Assembly (NCBI GenBank): GCA_036872755.1
Contig: JAVHNS010000008.1
Span: 434,001 to 498,000, forward strand
Length of the DNA: 64,000 nucleotides
Direction of reading: 5' to 3'
Source of the DNA: Orbilia blumenaviensis
Taxonomy: Eukaryota > Ascomycota > Orbiliomycetes > Orbiliales > Orbiliaceae
Shown: positions 10,926 to 21,996 of the stretch, piece by piece
How the letters are laid out: the number at the start of each line of letters is the position of its first letter
Position numbering within the stretch: position 1 is the stretch's first letter
Notes under the pieces: generated by a model
What the model saw: only the letters and a program-made list of their open reading frames with translations
Database searches by the model: none
Told to the model about the DNA's origin: nothing
Position numbers and translations under genes: made by a program

Positions 10926-11330
10926 ATGATCGAAGTTACCTGGTAAGTACACACACCTACCTACCCTCATATAATCTTATCATCGGTATGATGGACTTCA
11001 ACTGACGACTCGCATTAGCAACGACCGCCTCGGCAAGAAGGTGAAGGTCAAGTGCGAGCCCGACGATACGATCGGGGACTTCAAGAAGCTGTTGGCCGCA
11101 CAGATCGGTACCTCACCGGAAAAGATCGTGCTTAAGAAGTGGTATACGACATTCAAAGACCATATTACACTGGGGGACTATGAGATTGGGAATGGAAGTT
11201 CTGTTGAGCTGTTAGTTTCTCCCGCTTTTCTCTCCCCCCTTCTCTCTCATTTTTTCATTTTTTTTTGTTTTCAAGTATTTTTTTGATCTATAGCTAATAT
11301 TTTATGACGGGTAATAGGTACTACAGCTAG
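10926..11330 (+). CDS. HUB1: Ubiquitin-like modifier Hub1/UBL5
   Basis: Exons are 10926-10942, 11019-11210 and 11318-11330 (222 nt, 73 residues). Introns start GTAAGT and GTTAGT, and a good branch-like ACTGAC precedes the first acceptor. The protein begins [18 protein letters not shown], contains [14 protein letters not shown] and LGDYEI, and ends ELYYS, which matches Hub1 along its whole length. Hub1 is a ubiquitin-fold protein that binds spliceosomal partners without covalent conjugation and tunes use of weak 5' splice sites. The Tyr-Tyr near the C-terminus, in place of a diglycine, is the family signature. Family assignment is secure. Confidence 0.95.
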
Positions 11331-12194
11331 TCTATGAGCATCATAGAAGGAGGGTTTCTATATGTATATGCATGCAAGGGTGAGAAGGAATATATACCAT
11401 AGTGTGAACGGCAGAGTTTCAAAAGGACGGATACCCGAACCACGGAAGGGCACGAGAATAGAAGGAAGGGAGGAAAGAAGAATGCAAATCAGCCTGCATG
11501 GGCGCACCTGATCGATATCGATATCATGGTGTCATGTTCCCGCGACTGACTGGTACACAATAGTATACACGTAGTCCCCCTCGTATTTATACATACTATC
11601 CTCCGACGCACGCTATGTGTAACCTTGAAAGGTACCTTGTCTACTAGATCGTTTTATACATTTCCCATAGACTGGGGCCAGCTGACGAAGCCCGCCTACG
11701 TTATCCTTTTAACTACCTTTTACTTTTATCGTCCCGGCCCTTTAGTTTGGGAGGACGTATGCGGCCGGGGTGTTTGTGGGTTCGTCATTCGCCTGCGCCC
11801 GCCAAGAGAAACGGGCTGCCCAGCTGCCCAGTCGGTCTCCACCCCCGCCGCCGGTCTGCAGCTGTCCAAAAAGCTAAAACTAGACCAGCTCCAAAGCACT
11901 TCTGACTTAAATACACCACATACGCTATCCTTAACTATCGTCTCCTGTTATTTAATACTACACTTACTTGCTGCTGCTGCTAGCACATCCTCATCTATAG
12001 CCGCCGACTCTATTAGCAAGGGATAAGAGCGTAGAACTTTGGTTTTTCTTCTTCTTTGGGGGTCTAGACTTCTAGTTTGATACAAACTACCTACCTTTGG
12101 ACTTGGTTCTTCCCCCGCCCTTAAAGCTTTACCCTCACCTCACCTCTTCCCGCGCACGCGCCTTTTATCAAATTCATACCAGCATAAACAAGCA
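11331..12194. other. Intergenic, TVP15 promoter and leader
   Basis: These 860 bp lie between HUB1 and TVP15. A long plus-strand frame (11625-12026) begins with TTG, has no ATG start and lacks domain features. CT-rich blocks just before 12194 fit a fungal promoter or leader. Confidence 0.4.
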
Positions 12195-13084
12195 ATGGAC
12201 ACCGGACAGGCATTGTAAGTCCCGGCCCCCATGGTATATATCTGCGACTCGGGAGATAGTATGTACCGACTAACATATTGTTCCGCAGTCGGATTGCGAA
12301 CTTGGCGGTTGGAGGGTTGATGGTATTCGGAGGTTAGTTCATCGTCCATACCATTTGCGGCCTAGGGATGGCGGCCTCTCACGTACACGACTTCGAGTAC
12401 TCATATACATACGCTCGGCGTGGAGGGGATTTTGAGGCGTCTGGATAGGATTGGGATAGTGATGGGTGTGCTGATATGGTTCTACGATGCCGGACAGGAA
12501 TCGCCCAGTTCTTCGACCTGACGCTGCAGCATGTCATTTTGGGGGTTTATATCATTGTCTTTGGTGCTGGTATGTTCTCTTATGTCCACTTCCTCTGGTT
12601 AAGATACCTATGATGGTTGTATGGGATACTAACATATCGACGTCTGACTCTAGCGACCGCCATGCTCGGTAATTTCTCTCTCTATATATCGCCTGTGCCC
12701 TGAGATACACGTCCTAACTGCCTTTTTTTTTTCTATCGATAACAGAATTCCAAATTCCACCAGCGGTCAGCCGATACGCTAACTTCATGTTCTCCTTCAT
12801 CGGTCGTGGGGCCTGTACGTATCCCCCCTCTCTATCCCTGGGATGCAACACCTAGCCGCTTCCCCTCTGTCTGTCGCTTTTGGTTGCTAATTTTTATGGG
12901 AAATTTTTTAGTCTATATCTTCACGGGCTCGATTCTGTATCACAAGGCGTGGTATAGCTGGATTCCTGGCAGTCTGATCGTTTTGATCGGTATCGGGTAT
13001 GTTGGGCTTGAGTTTGTGCCGTCGATAGAGCCGCCGGAGAATATGAGGGAGGGTGGTTACGACGGACTCGGCGAGACTGTTTAA
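12195..13084 (+). CDS. TVP15: Golgi membrane protein TVP15 (COPI-associated family)
   Basis: Six exons: 12195-12214, 12289-12332, 12498-12569, 12654-12668 (a 15-nt microexon), 12746-12814 and 12912-13084. The sum is 393 nt (130 residues). Diagnostic segments are RIANLAVGGLMVFGG, LGVYIIVFGA, ATAMLEFQIPP, MFSFIGRG and AFYIFTGSILY. These match the four-helix COPI_assoc/TVP15 family of Golgi and endosomal membrane proteins that travel with Tlg2 compartments. Predicted membrane helices are near residues 8-25, 35-50, 63-83 and 95-115. The tail is short, acidic and cytosolic. The introns interrupt nearly every helix, so single-frame gene finding would miss most of this gene. Confidence 0.88.
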
Positions 13085-13917
13085 AGAGACCCATGAGAGG
13101 GGCCGATAATACAGGGCGATAGAAGGAAGTTATGGTTAAAGGGAGAGCTGAAAAAACAGAGGATGGGGCGAATGATTAAACAGGTTGGAGGAGGTACATG
13201 AACAAGACGAAATGAAGGAAGATATATCAGTGTTAAGCTAAAAAAGACGGGCGGCCAACTGCGCTACTTGCTTAATAGTAGTTTTTATTTATTTATTTTA
13301 TTTTCTCGCCTCTGTTTTATTATGGTTATACCAATCGGCGGCTTTGTTTTTCCTGATTCCTACCTCCTTTCTTTCTATTGTCAAAGACGTTGGCTGGGGT
13401 GGTGGTGAGGTTTTTGCTATTTTATACATACACCAGTTGCGGGCTCGTGATAGCGTTTAACTGCAAATTGACGGAACTTCATAAATTCCAATTCCAATTC
13501 CAATTCCTAACTCTTTCCGTATTTCAGTATAAGGACAATAATATTTTCATCCATCCCATAGTTAGTACTTGATTGCAATTGAAGTTGGTGATGTTGCAGG
13601 GGTATGAGTGCTGTGGGGAGTGAGAACTTGACCGGGCTAAAGCTAGATGCGGCTTAAAAGGTTGGTGTTGGATCGCGTCTTCCCCAACTTCCACCTCAAT
13701 CCCCAATCAATCTTCAACTTCAACCTCATCGCATCGCCTGCAATCTACAATCACTGCCGCATCCAGCCGCATTGATCGGGCTCAGCTCCACCACTGTCTC
13801 CTGGTCTCGATATACCTCCCGCCCACAGCCTTTATCTCAACGCATAGCTACCAGCTTCAGCGCTTCATTATTCTAGTAGTTCAGCAGCTTGTTTAAGCTG
13901 CACCTACAGACATCACC
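13085..13917. other. Intergenic
   Basis: These 830 bp hold the 3' end of TVP15 and the promoter of CLP1. There is a short tandem run of TTCCAA units at 13483-13505. No gene supported. Confidence 0.4.
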
Positions 13918-15589
13918 ATGGCCATGGCCCTCCCCGGCCTCGATGTGGCCGACGCAATTGTTTGTTTGTACCATCCAACCAAGCCCTTTCTCAGGCCCAT
14001 TCCCACTATTTTAAACTCTATACACATCATTATACCAACCCCGCCCAAGCCCTCGCATCTCCATCTTTTTAGAACGATTGTCTAACGCATTGTGTGTGTC
14101 TCCAGGATTCGGCCACAATTCTAACCCGCGATCTAAAACCCAACCAAGAATTCCGCTTCGAAGTCCCCCCTTCAACTAGCATCACAATCCGCCTAACCGC
14201 GGGTACCGCGGGTACCGCCGAACTCTTCGGCACCGAACTCTCAAAGGGTCTTCCGTACACCTTCACCTGCTGCAAATCCGCCATCTACACATGGACGGGC
14301 TGCTCATTATCCATCGAGGGTACTCCCTCGGTTGAATATATCGCCGAGGAAACTCCCATGGCTACATACCTCAACCTCCACGTCGCGCTTGAAAAGCTTA
14401 GAGTAGCAGCAAGCGACTGCCCGCCGACCACAGACGGCGCTCAAGGTCCCAGAATCCTCCTAGTGGGACCTCCGGATGTAGGGAAAACCACGCTTTGTAA
14501 AATCTTAACGGGGTATTCGATCCGTCAGGGGCGTAAACCTATGGTTATAAACCTTGATACGGCTGGAGAGGGGGTTTTGACTGTTCCTGGTACTATCAGT
14601 GCTGCTAGTTTTGGAAGTGTGATGGATGTTGAGGATGGGTTTGGGAGTAGTCCTATGAGTGCGCCGTCGGCTATACCTGTGAAGTTGCCTTTGGTGTATT
14701 ATTATGGATTGGAGGCGGCGGAGAGTGGGGTTAGGAGGTATAAGAGGTTGATTTCGAGGATGGCGGTGGCGGTTAATAGTCGGTTGGAGGAGGATATTGA
14801 GTGTACTTCTTCCCATTTCCTTTCTTTCTTATCATCTTACGATTGTTACGGCAGCTTTACTGACAAAAGGGTAATCATATATATATAGCCAAGAACACGG
14901 GGCTGATAATCGACACGCCGTCATTCGATAACCAAACAAACGGAGATTTAATATCCTACATTGTCGCCGAATTCTCCGTCACTACAATCGCGGTTTTGGG
15001 ATCTGAGCGACTTTACAACACCATGCTGAAATCCTTTTCCTCCCAGCCCCCTTCCTCGCAATCTCAACAATCGTCAAATGTTAACGTTATAAAACTCCCC
15101 ACCTCAGGCGGCTGCGTTGACCGCGATGCACCATTCAAAAAGGCAATCAGAGACGCCGCTGTCAAAAAATATTTCTTCGGAGACGATAAATGCACCTTAA
15201 GCCCCTACACCGTCACAATAGAACTCGACTCCCCCACCTTTTCACTCTGGGAAATAGTAGATTCTAGCACTGAAAACAAAAACATATCATTCCTGCCAAT
15301 CGGTGAAGATGAAAGTAGCTTACAAACCGAGGATGAGGTTGTTAGAAAAGTACAGGCTGCGACTGAGGTTGATAGTAGGTATGAGAATATGGTTTTGGCG
15401 GTTTTGCAGGTTGATGCCAGGGATGTGGGGAGGAAGGAAGTGGCGGAGAGCGCGGTTTTGGGGTTTGTGTTTGTGCAGGAGGTGGATGAGAAGGAGAGAC
15501 GGATGAAGGTTTTGAGTCCGGTTCCTGGGAGGGTGCCGGCGAAGGCGCTGTTGGTTGGGAAGTGGCCTGAGGGGATGTTTTTGACGTAG
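13918..15589 (+). CDS. CLP1: Pre-mRNA 3'-end processing factor CLP1
   Basis: Exons are 13918-13959, 14106-14802 and 14889-15589 (1440 nt, 479 residues). The first donor is the weaker GTTTGT. Clp1 is a nuclear ATP-binding subunit of cleavage factor I (CFIA in yeast) and belongs to the polynucleotide-kinase family. Visible features: an N-terminal beta domain (LKPNQEFRFEVPP, ELFGTEL), Walker A GPPDVGKTT at about 135-143, GRKPMVINLDTAGEG, the Walker-B-like GLIIDTPSFD, and a C-terminal beta domain ending LVGKWPEGMF. A perfect short DNA repeat (GCGGGTACC twice) encodes TAGTAGTA. The length is slightly above that of the yeast protein, because of low-complexity inserts such as the Ser/Gln run after LKSFSS. 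Confidence 0.92.
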
Positions 15590-17155
15590 TATGCTACTAT
15601 GGAAGTGATTGCGGCTATAGTCTATATGGGGTTGTGGGGTGGGAAGTGTTTGTAGTAGGTTTGGGGATAGGTCTGCGGAGCATTATTATGGCGTGTAGAA
15701 TAGATATTAAACAGTTTGAAATACTTTACACACTGCGCGCTTCACCCTATCCAATGCGTAGGCATATCATAATCCCCTTCTGTCCATACATATCACATCA
15801 TGAACTCATTGTCGGCGGGGTTCAAAACATCTTAATACTAGCACGTCCAATTTTATTGTATATTCATCGTTGGGCGTGCCTTTCCATCGCACTAATAGAG
15901 GTTGAGTATATTGGCAGGCAGCGTAGCGCATACCAAAGGGGTAGGCAGCTGTTCTACCATAGCATCCTGTGTTCAAATCGCCTTTTTTCCAACCGCTATA
16001 GAATCACATACATGAGATGCTGACTCATAATCCAAACGGAACTCCCCACTGCAGTGATTTTTGTTAGTTCTGCGGCTGATATGCATATTTGATAGAGATG
16101 CGACTCGGTCCATAATTAGTACTATTTGGTTTAATGATTCTTTGCGCGGTGAGCGCACGGTATTAACTATGAGGCCCGTTTGTAGCTATGCCGTGTCGTG
16201 TAGGTTGTCGATTGGCGATATGTGGTATGCAATGACGTAGGTTGTTATGTAAAAAGTAGCGGCTGAACGGCGTCCTCGGCCGACCTCCCTTTCGTTTTCC
16301 GCACTGGTACCCTTCAATACTGGGAACGCCGCGCTGGGTTAAAAACAAGCTTTTACGAAGCTTTTTTGGCCGCCTTGGCCCTCGTGCATGCATATGCACA
16401 GGAACCAGTCTAGTTGGAGGAATTTTGGTTTCCTGGTTTTCCTTTTCCTGTTTCTTTTTTGGTCTGAAGGTTAGCTAGGGTAGTGAATGGATTGAAGGAT
16501 CAAATATCAGCCGCATATGGTTCAGAAATCCTGGGATTGGTTAGTTTATTGATCCTGCGTTCTAGATCTTTGGTAAACTAACGGAAGACGAGGCCTCGGT
16601 TGCGATACACTATAGACTAGTATCGTCGCAAGTTAGTATTCCAACTTAACTCTCGCACAACCATAGCACGTAGCTTGCAACGTTGGATGTCGGGCAAACT
16701 ACCATCAATTATCTGGGCCTGCGATGAAGGCGGAAATTTGAACACGTGTCGGCTCAGTATGCCATCAATCTGCATGGCCAGGTCGGAAACTATTTATCGA
16801 AGCTTCAGCCGGTGGAGAGAGCCGATAGAAGTTGATTTTCGCGCATGGGCACCACCTTTTCATAGCTAATTCACAAAGCGGATTGATCGGGGTAGTATAT
16901 CTAATAGGCAATATTAATACGGACGGTTCGTGCGGCTGTAATACCTCCTAGATCTTAGTCTGGTCAGAGCCTAGTTCCGTAGTCAGAGCCAATGTTTATA
17001 AGTAGCCGTTGTTCCTAACCGTTTAACATACCTGGATGTATTCAATTGATAGTTAGTATATCTTACCATTGTTGCCATTTAGATCTTCGACCGTATCCAT
17101 ATATCGTGATATCTCTATTTACCATATATCATATGAGCAAAAGCTTAAGTCCACC
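15590..17155. other. Intergenic
   Basis: These 1.57 kb separate CLP1 and the beta-helix gene. A tRNA-like GTTCAAATC at 15970 has no matching arms. No gene supported. Confidence 0.35.
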
Positions 17156-18244
17156 ATGCTACTACCCACCCTCCTCCTCTATCTCCTAACAACCCTCCCC
17201 CATCTATCAACTGCACGCCAGCACAACCGCCACCGCACCATCCACGTCTCATCCGGCTCCTCAATCCAAGCCGCCATAAACCGCTCCCACCGTGGCGACA
17301 CTATAATCGTCTCCGCAGGCACCTACGCCGAACAAATAACCATCACGACCCCATTCCTAACCCTAATTGGTCATAATGCCATAATCCTCCCTCCGTCAAC
17401 ATATATCACAAATACCTGTACAAACCTAGCGGGACCGGGAACACAAGCCGGGATATGTATTTCCGGGTCTGATGTAACCCTTCAGCCTTTATCAGAGTTT
17501 AACGGCGAGCATTTGAAGGTCTTGACGGTGGGGAGACATGTGGAGGGGGTTACTGTAACGGGGTTTACGGTTAAGAATTTCCCGGGGCTGAATATTGCGA
17601 TCGTGGGTGCTAAAAGAGCGCATGTGCATGATAACACACTGTCTAGCTCTTCGCAATATGGAGCGTTGACGGTTGGGTCTGAGGGTACAGTTGTGGCTTA
17701 TAACTCTGTTTCATCGGTGGGTAAGGCTAACGGCGGACCGTTTGGGTTTTATTTTATTGGGATATGTATGGATGATATGTCTGACGTTGAAGTGGTGCAT
17801 AATGATGTTGGAGGGTATTTTATTGGTTTGTGCGTGCAGACTTCCAGGGCTTTGGTGGTGCAGAATGTGGTGCATGATGTCTGTGTCGGTGCGTTCGTTG
17901 ATCCGGGGATTAAAGGTGCCAGGGTTGAGTATAATATATTTAGTAATACACCGGCGGGGTGTCCTACTACACCGCAGTTTTCGAGTGGTGTTACTATTTC
18001 GGGCGCGAAGAGGACTTTGGTCAAGGGGAATAGGATTTTGAATATTAGGAATAGTGCGGGGAAGGGGACTGGGGTGGTTATTATGGATGATGCGGATACG
18101 AAGGATGTGGCGGAGGGGAATTTGGTAGAAGGGAATTGGTTTGTGGGGGATGATCAGGATGTTTTAGTTACTGCTACGGGGAAGGGGAATGTGGTTAGGA
18201 GGAATAGGTGTCAGGCCCCGAGTTCGGCGGGGGGCTGTCATTAG
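17156..18244 (+). CDS. Secreted right-handed beta-helix protein (pectin-lyase-like fold)
   Basis: This single-exon gene encodes 362 residues from the ATG at 17156. The N-terminus (MLLPTLLLYLLTTLPHLSTA) is a signal peptide. The rest is a succession of about 22-residue parallel beta-helix (PbH1-like) turns. It opens with SSIQAAINRSHRGDTIIVSAGTY cut short as a NosD-type entry motif (GDTIIVSAGTYAEQI), followed by repeats such as GVTVTGFTVKNFPG, AHVHDNTLS, VEVVHNDVGG, LVVQNVVHD and RVEYNIFSN. Eight or more Cys residues suit an extracellular protein. Substrate and activity cannot be read from the sequence: beta-helix folds include polysaccharide lyases, epimerases and non-catalytic surface proteins. 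I see no classical pectate-lyase catalytic motif. Confidence 0.75.
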   Translation: MLLPTLLLYLLTTLPHLSTARQHNRHRTIHVSSGSSIQAAINRSHRGDTIIVSAGTYAEQITITTPFLTLIGHNAIILPPSTYITNTCTNLAGPGTQAGICISGSDVTLQPLSEFNGEHLKVLTVGRHVEGVTVTGFTVKNFPGLNIAIVGAKRAHVHDNTLSSSSQYGALTVGSEGTVVAYNSVSSVGKANGGPFGFYFIGICMDDMSDVEVVHNDVGGYFIGLCVQTSRALVVQNVVHDVCVGAFVDPGIKGARVEYNIFSNTPAGCPTTPQFSSGVTISGAKRTLVKGNRILNIRNSAGKGTGVVIMDDADTKDVAEGNLVEGNWFVGDDQDVLVTATGKGNVVRRNRCQAPSSAGGCH

Positions 18245-19159
18245 TACACGGGTGTTCTTTAAGTGCTATAATGTCGTTTCGTCAAAAAGTTTGTCTGACT
18301 GCGAGACACGTGCGCTATAACCATAATGACAATTGAATGAGCGGGGATGATGCTTTAAGTTGTATAATAATGAGGAATGTTATATTGTTTATATTTTAGG
18401 AGCGGTAGCATTAATGCGCACTTGACGTCAACTCCGCTGCTAGCCTTGAATACAGGTGCTGTAGGCAAAGGCCAGTGCAAACTTTCCAGCTTTATCTACT
18501 GCGCCTAGCCTAATAGTAGCCCGGATGAGATTGATATCGATGAGACACTAGCCCAGAATTAACGCCCGACTCCGTATTTAACTAGTATTAACACTGTATT
18601 AAACTTATATAGTAATGTATGCGTATGCCACGAATTCACAGCTACGGCAGCAATGTACGAGACTACTTAGTGTATTAAAGATATATACAGGAAATGACCT
18701 CATTTAAATTCCAGAAAATGGTCATGAGCGAGATAGGTTCATTGCTGTTACCCGAACACTCGATGATATTTGAGGTATGGAGCCAGTCTCGTGCATCAGA
18801 GTCTAGAGCTTTCAAATTCAACCAACAACTTGAGGCTTAAAACCCGGACATTGTTGCAAATTATGCGTTGCCGCCCTGCGGGCCCCAAGATCTGGATCCT
18901 CAGCGCAGATCCTGCTGCCCCTGCCAGTTTAAGCTACCCCCATAGAGCCAGCTTAAAACTACCTAACTAGATGGACCCTGTTCCCTTCCTTCCTTCCTTC
19001 CTTCCTTCTTCCCTGAATTCTGACCCACTTCAACATTCCAACTCCCCCCCATCAATAAATTTAAACTCTCTACCAATCTCAACCCATAAGCTCGAATCTC
19101 ACAAGAGCTGGGAAAAGGGCGAAAAGGGGGACTTTTTTTTTTTTTGTTTTTGGATGTAA
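18245..19159. other. Intergenic with OTU-gene leader
   Basis: No gene supported. The OTU start codon follows an in-frame TAA immediately (19157-19159), and the leader carries a T-tract (19133-19150). Confidence 0.4.
18985..19008. repeat. TTCC microsatellite
   Basis: Five to six tandem TTCC units in the leader or promoter of the OTU gene. Confidence 0.85.
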
Positions 19160-20489
19160 ATGTCCTCCGAGTTCCCCCTCCTCGAGGGGCAGGGGCTGTA
19201 CGCCTCCGACATCATCGGCGACGGTGACTGTCTTTTTCGCAGCTTTAGCGATCAGCTTTATGGGCATCAAGTATGGTACATTTCCCAGCTTCTTCTCCCC
19301 CCCCCCCAACTTTTCTCACAAGAGATAATAAATACCTAAATAAACAAATGAATAAATACACATGCATATACACAGCTCGTCATGATGAAAAATTAGTATA
19401 CAGAGTTAACCAAATTTCTATTTAATTTCTTTATTTTTTTTAAAAAAAAAACAGGAACGAGCAACCACAATCCGCCTCCGCACAACCTCATACATGCGCC
19501 GCCACAGTTCCTACTTCAAACTCTTCCTCTCCGTCCCACCACCCGCTCGTAAAACCCGCTCTTCATCAGCCCTGACCTTACCAAACGAAGACACAATAGA
19601 CCGCGTGTTTCTCGACCATGTCAAACGGATGGAAAAACCAGGTGTCTACGGCGATAACCTTGAAATAGTCGCATTCGCAAGATGTTACGGTGTTGATGTT
19701 AAGATTTATCAACGAGAGTTTGCATATTTGGTTTCCGGGGAGAGGGATGTTGGGGAGAATGATGATGATGATGATGGGGAGGATAGCGGTGATGGGGGGA
19801 GTAGTATGCTGGGGAAGGAGGAGCATTTGAGACCTGGTCAGGCTAGGAGGGTGTTACACATTGCATATCATGATTGGGAACACTATTCCAGTGTTAGGAA
19901 TATAGATGGTCCGCATAAGGGACTTCCTAAAGTTAGCCCGAAGCCGCTGACCGAGGAAGGGAAGAAAAAACAGCAGGAGATTATTGAACAGGGGGTGGTT
20001 ATTATGCCGTGGATGGAGGATGTGGTGGAGAGAAGTTTGCCCGGTGCGGTTAGTAAGCAGAAGATTAGAGAGGTGTTGGAGAGGTGTAAAGGTGATGTTA
20101 ATTTGGCGGTTAGTAAGCTACTTGATGAGGCTGAGGGGGAAGCTGAGAATGGGGATGCGGCGGGGGATAAGGTCGGATTAGAAGAAGATTTAGAACTTGA
20201 CATCGGCGAGTCCTCCTCGCAGAGAGCAGCCGATCAAAAGAAGAAAAAGACGCCACAGAAAAGGGACCCACCGCCAGGAAAGCAGGTTCCAAAAGCGGGT
20301 AATAAACCGATGCGGGAAACGGGGCGGGAGCGTAAAGAACGGCAGCAGAAAGAAAAGGTAGAGAAGAAAAAGGCGAAGGCCGGTGGCGGCAGTGGCGCTT
20401 CGAAAGATAAAAATAAAGACTTGAAGGGCTCGACTGCATCGCAGAGCGCGTCGGCGTCGAATGACGGTATAAAGACGCTGCATGTTTAG
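19160..20489 (+). CDS. OTU-family deubiquitinase with UBA/CUE-like helix bundle
   Basis: Exons are 19160-19270 and 19455-20489 (1146 nt, 381 residues); the 184-nt intron ends in CAG. The OTU cysteine-protease core is complete: DGDCLFRSFSDQLYG with nucleophile Cys24 and Asp21, GVYGDNLEIVAFARCYGVDV in the centre (shown here in part), and the catalytic His179 in WEHYSSV. An acidic insert (NDDDDDGEDSGDGG, about 138-151) interrupts the core. A UBA/CUE-like segment follows (VVERSLPGAVS..IREVLERCKGDVNLAVSKLL, about 220-250), then a Lys/Arg-rich low-complexity tail. This layout is close to OTUD3-type ubiquitin hydrolases. The start is well placed: an in-frame TAA directly precedes the ATG. Confidence 0.88.
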
Positions 20490-21226
20490 TAATATATCTA
20501 TATTGCTACTGGACCCCTACAGGATCAGGGGTGTTTATACGACTACCATGAATTATATGAATAGACTGCATTCCTAGTAGACTTTCAAAAGCGAGTAAAT
20601 TTTAACATAGAACCAATGTAGAGAGAGAGCCACTTACTGCAACTACGAAGACAGAGCCTCCAAATTAAGTCAGTTACCACAAAATCGTCACGAAATTAGA
20701 AGGATTAGAAAATGAAGTTGAAGAAGTTTGATGGATTGCAGCCTTTTTCAAACCGAAAAAAAGAAACCAGCAAAACATGTGGGCCGTCCCAGGTGAATGT
20801 AGCAGTGCGATGTATGGTATGCAAACAAAACAGGAAATAATGATCAATAAAAATTACGGCAAGTGTATTTTTCATGAAGGCTGGTCGTTGAAAGGATAAA
20901 CAAGGAGATGAAGAGGCAAGGAAAAAAGAGAGCTTGATTATGGGTAAAAGAAAGGAAAGAAAAAGAAAAGCGATCAGTGAATGCTCCCTAATCCCTCCAA
21001 AAAAATCCTTCCTTTCAAAATATCTCCCGATCCAGTTCCCGTTTTAAAACTCAATCGGAATATCCTCCGGCCTCTTCCCACCGGCAGCGGCGCCAGCGGG
21101 ATCCTTCTTAAAATACCAAATCAACAACCCCAACAAAATAACAATGAACCGACCATAGTTGTTGACGAAGTCTAGAGCGGCGTTGGGGGGTGCCTTCGAG
21201 AACGGAGTAACGGGTTCACCGGCTAG
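20490..21226. other. Convergent 3' region
   Basis: These 740 bp hold the 3' ends of the OTU (+) and thioredoxin (-) genes. Purine-rich stretches and nothing else supported. Confidence 0.4.
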
Positions 21227-21801
21227 TCACGCCTTGACAGCACTGACGACGGCGGCCTTGAGCGCTGCCGGGTTGGCGCCGACCACCTCAGCGACTTTTT
21301 CCTCATTGCGGAAGATCATGAATGTTGCTGTATTATAATTAAAAAAAAAAAAAAAACAATTAGCTCGTGCCCGAGTGTAAACCTTCTATACGTAGGTAGA
21401 TAAAATAGGAATAGAGAGAAACTTACGCATAGCTCTGACACCGCACTCAGCAGCAACATCGCTGACCTCATCGACATCAACTTTAACGAAATTGGCGTTT
21501 TCGAACTCCTTTGATAGCTTATCGACGAATGGGGCGATCTGCTTGCAAGGACCACACCATGTGGCGTGGAAGTCGACAACAGTGACTTTATCCCCTGCAA
21601 TGAGTTCCTGAAATTCCTTTTGGCTATTTCCATTGAAAGCAACAAAAAAAGGTTTAAACCCATGTCAGCATGTATTGCATTGAAAAAAAAAAAAATAGCG
21701 TCGGTCAGAGGGAAGGAAAGGTGGGGGATGGTAGGAGGGGTAATGGTAGTAAGGACCAGTGGAAAAAGGAAAAAAACGAACCTCTTGATTTCGGCAACCA
21801 T
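21227..21801 (-). CDS. TRX: Thioredoxin
   Basis: Exons are 21801-21782, 21623-21427 and 21327-21227 on the minus strand (318 nt, 105 residues, the usual length). It contains the redox motif WCGPC (Cys30, Cys33) in VVDFHATWCGPC, FVKVDVDE, and the cis-proline in RAMPTFMIF, where the Pro codon is split by intron 2 exactly as phase requires. It reduces protein disulfides using thioredoxin reductase. The ATG at 21801 gives a cytosolic form. However, the frame is open for 58 more codons upstream (to 21975) and encodes a Ser/Thr/Arg-rich, acid-free stretch ending RPFSTTSVNM, which resembles a mitochondrial presequence but has no ATG. Confidence 0.93.
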
Positions 21802-21988
21802 GTTGACTGATGTAGTAGAAAAGGGTCTAAAAGACTGAGATGTTGTAGTTGGGATTGTGATAGTGGGGTATCGTTGTCGGATGAGCGACTTTGAAGCAGA
21901 AGTGGTGGTGATTCGGTGTGCGACGGATAGATATCTAACGTTGCAAGAAAATTGAGACGACAAACGGGTCGGCAAGGACTTGAGGGTC

Positions 21989-21996
21989 CTTATATA
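21989..21996 (-). promoter_or_regulatory. Candidate TATA box of the thioredoxin gene
   Basis: TATATAAG on the minus strand, 188 bp upstream of the thioredoxin ATG. If used, transcription would begin near 21965. Confidence 0.45.

Noticed and set aside
11625..12026. 133-codon plus-strand frame between HUB1 and TVP15
   Set aside because: It begins with TTG rather than ATG, has no domain features, and lies in the expected TVP15 promoter and leader.
15925..15985. tRNA-like GTTCAAATC segment
   Set aside because: The T-loop-like motif lacks a pairing stem, anticodon arm and acceptor stem.
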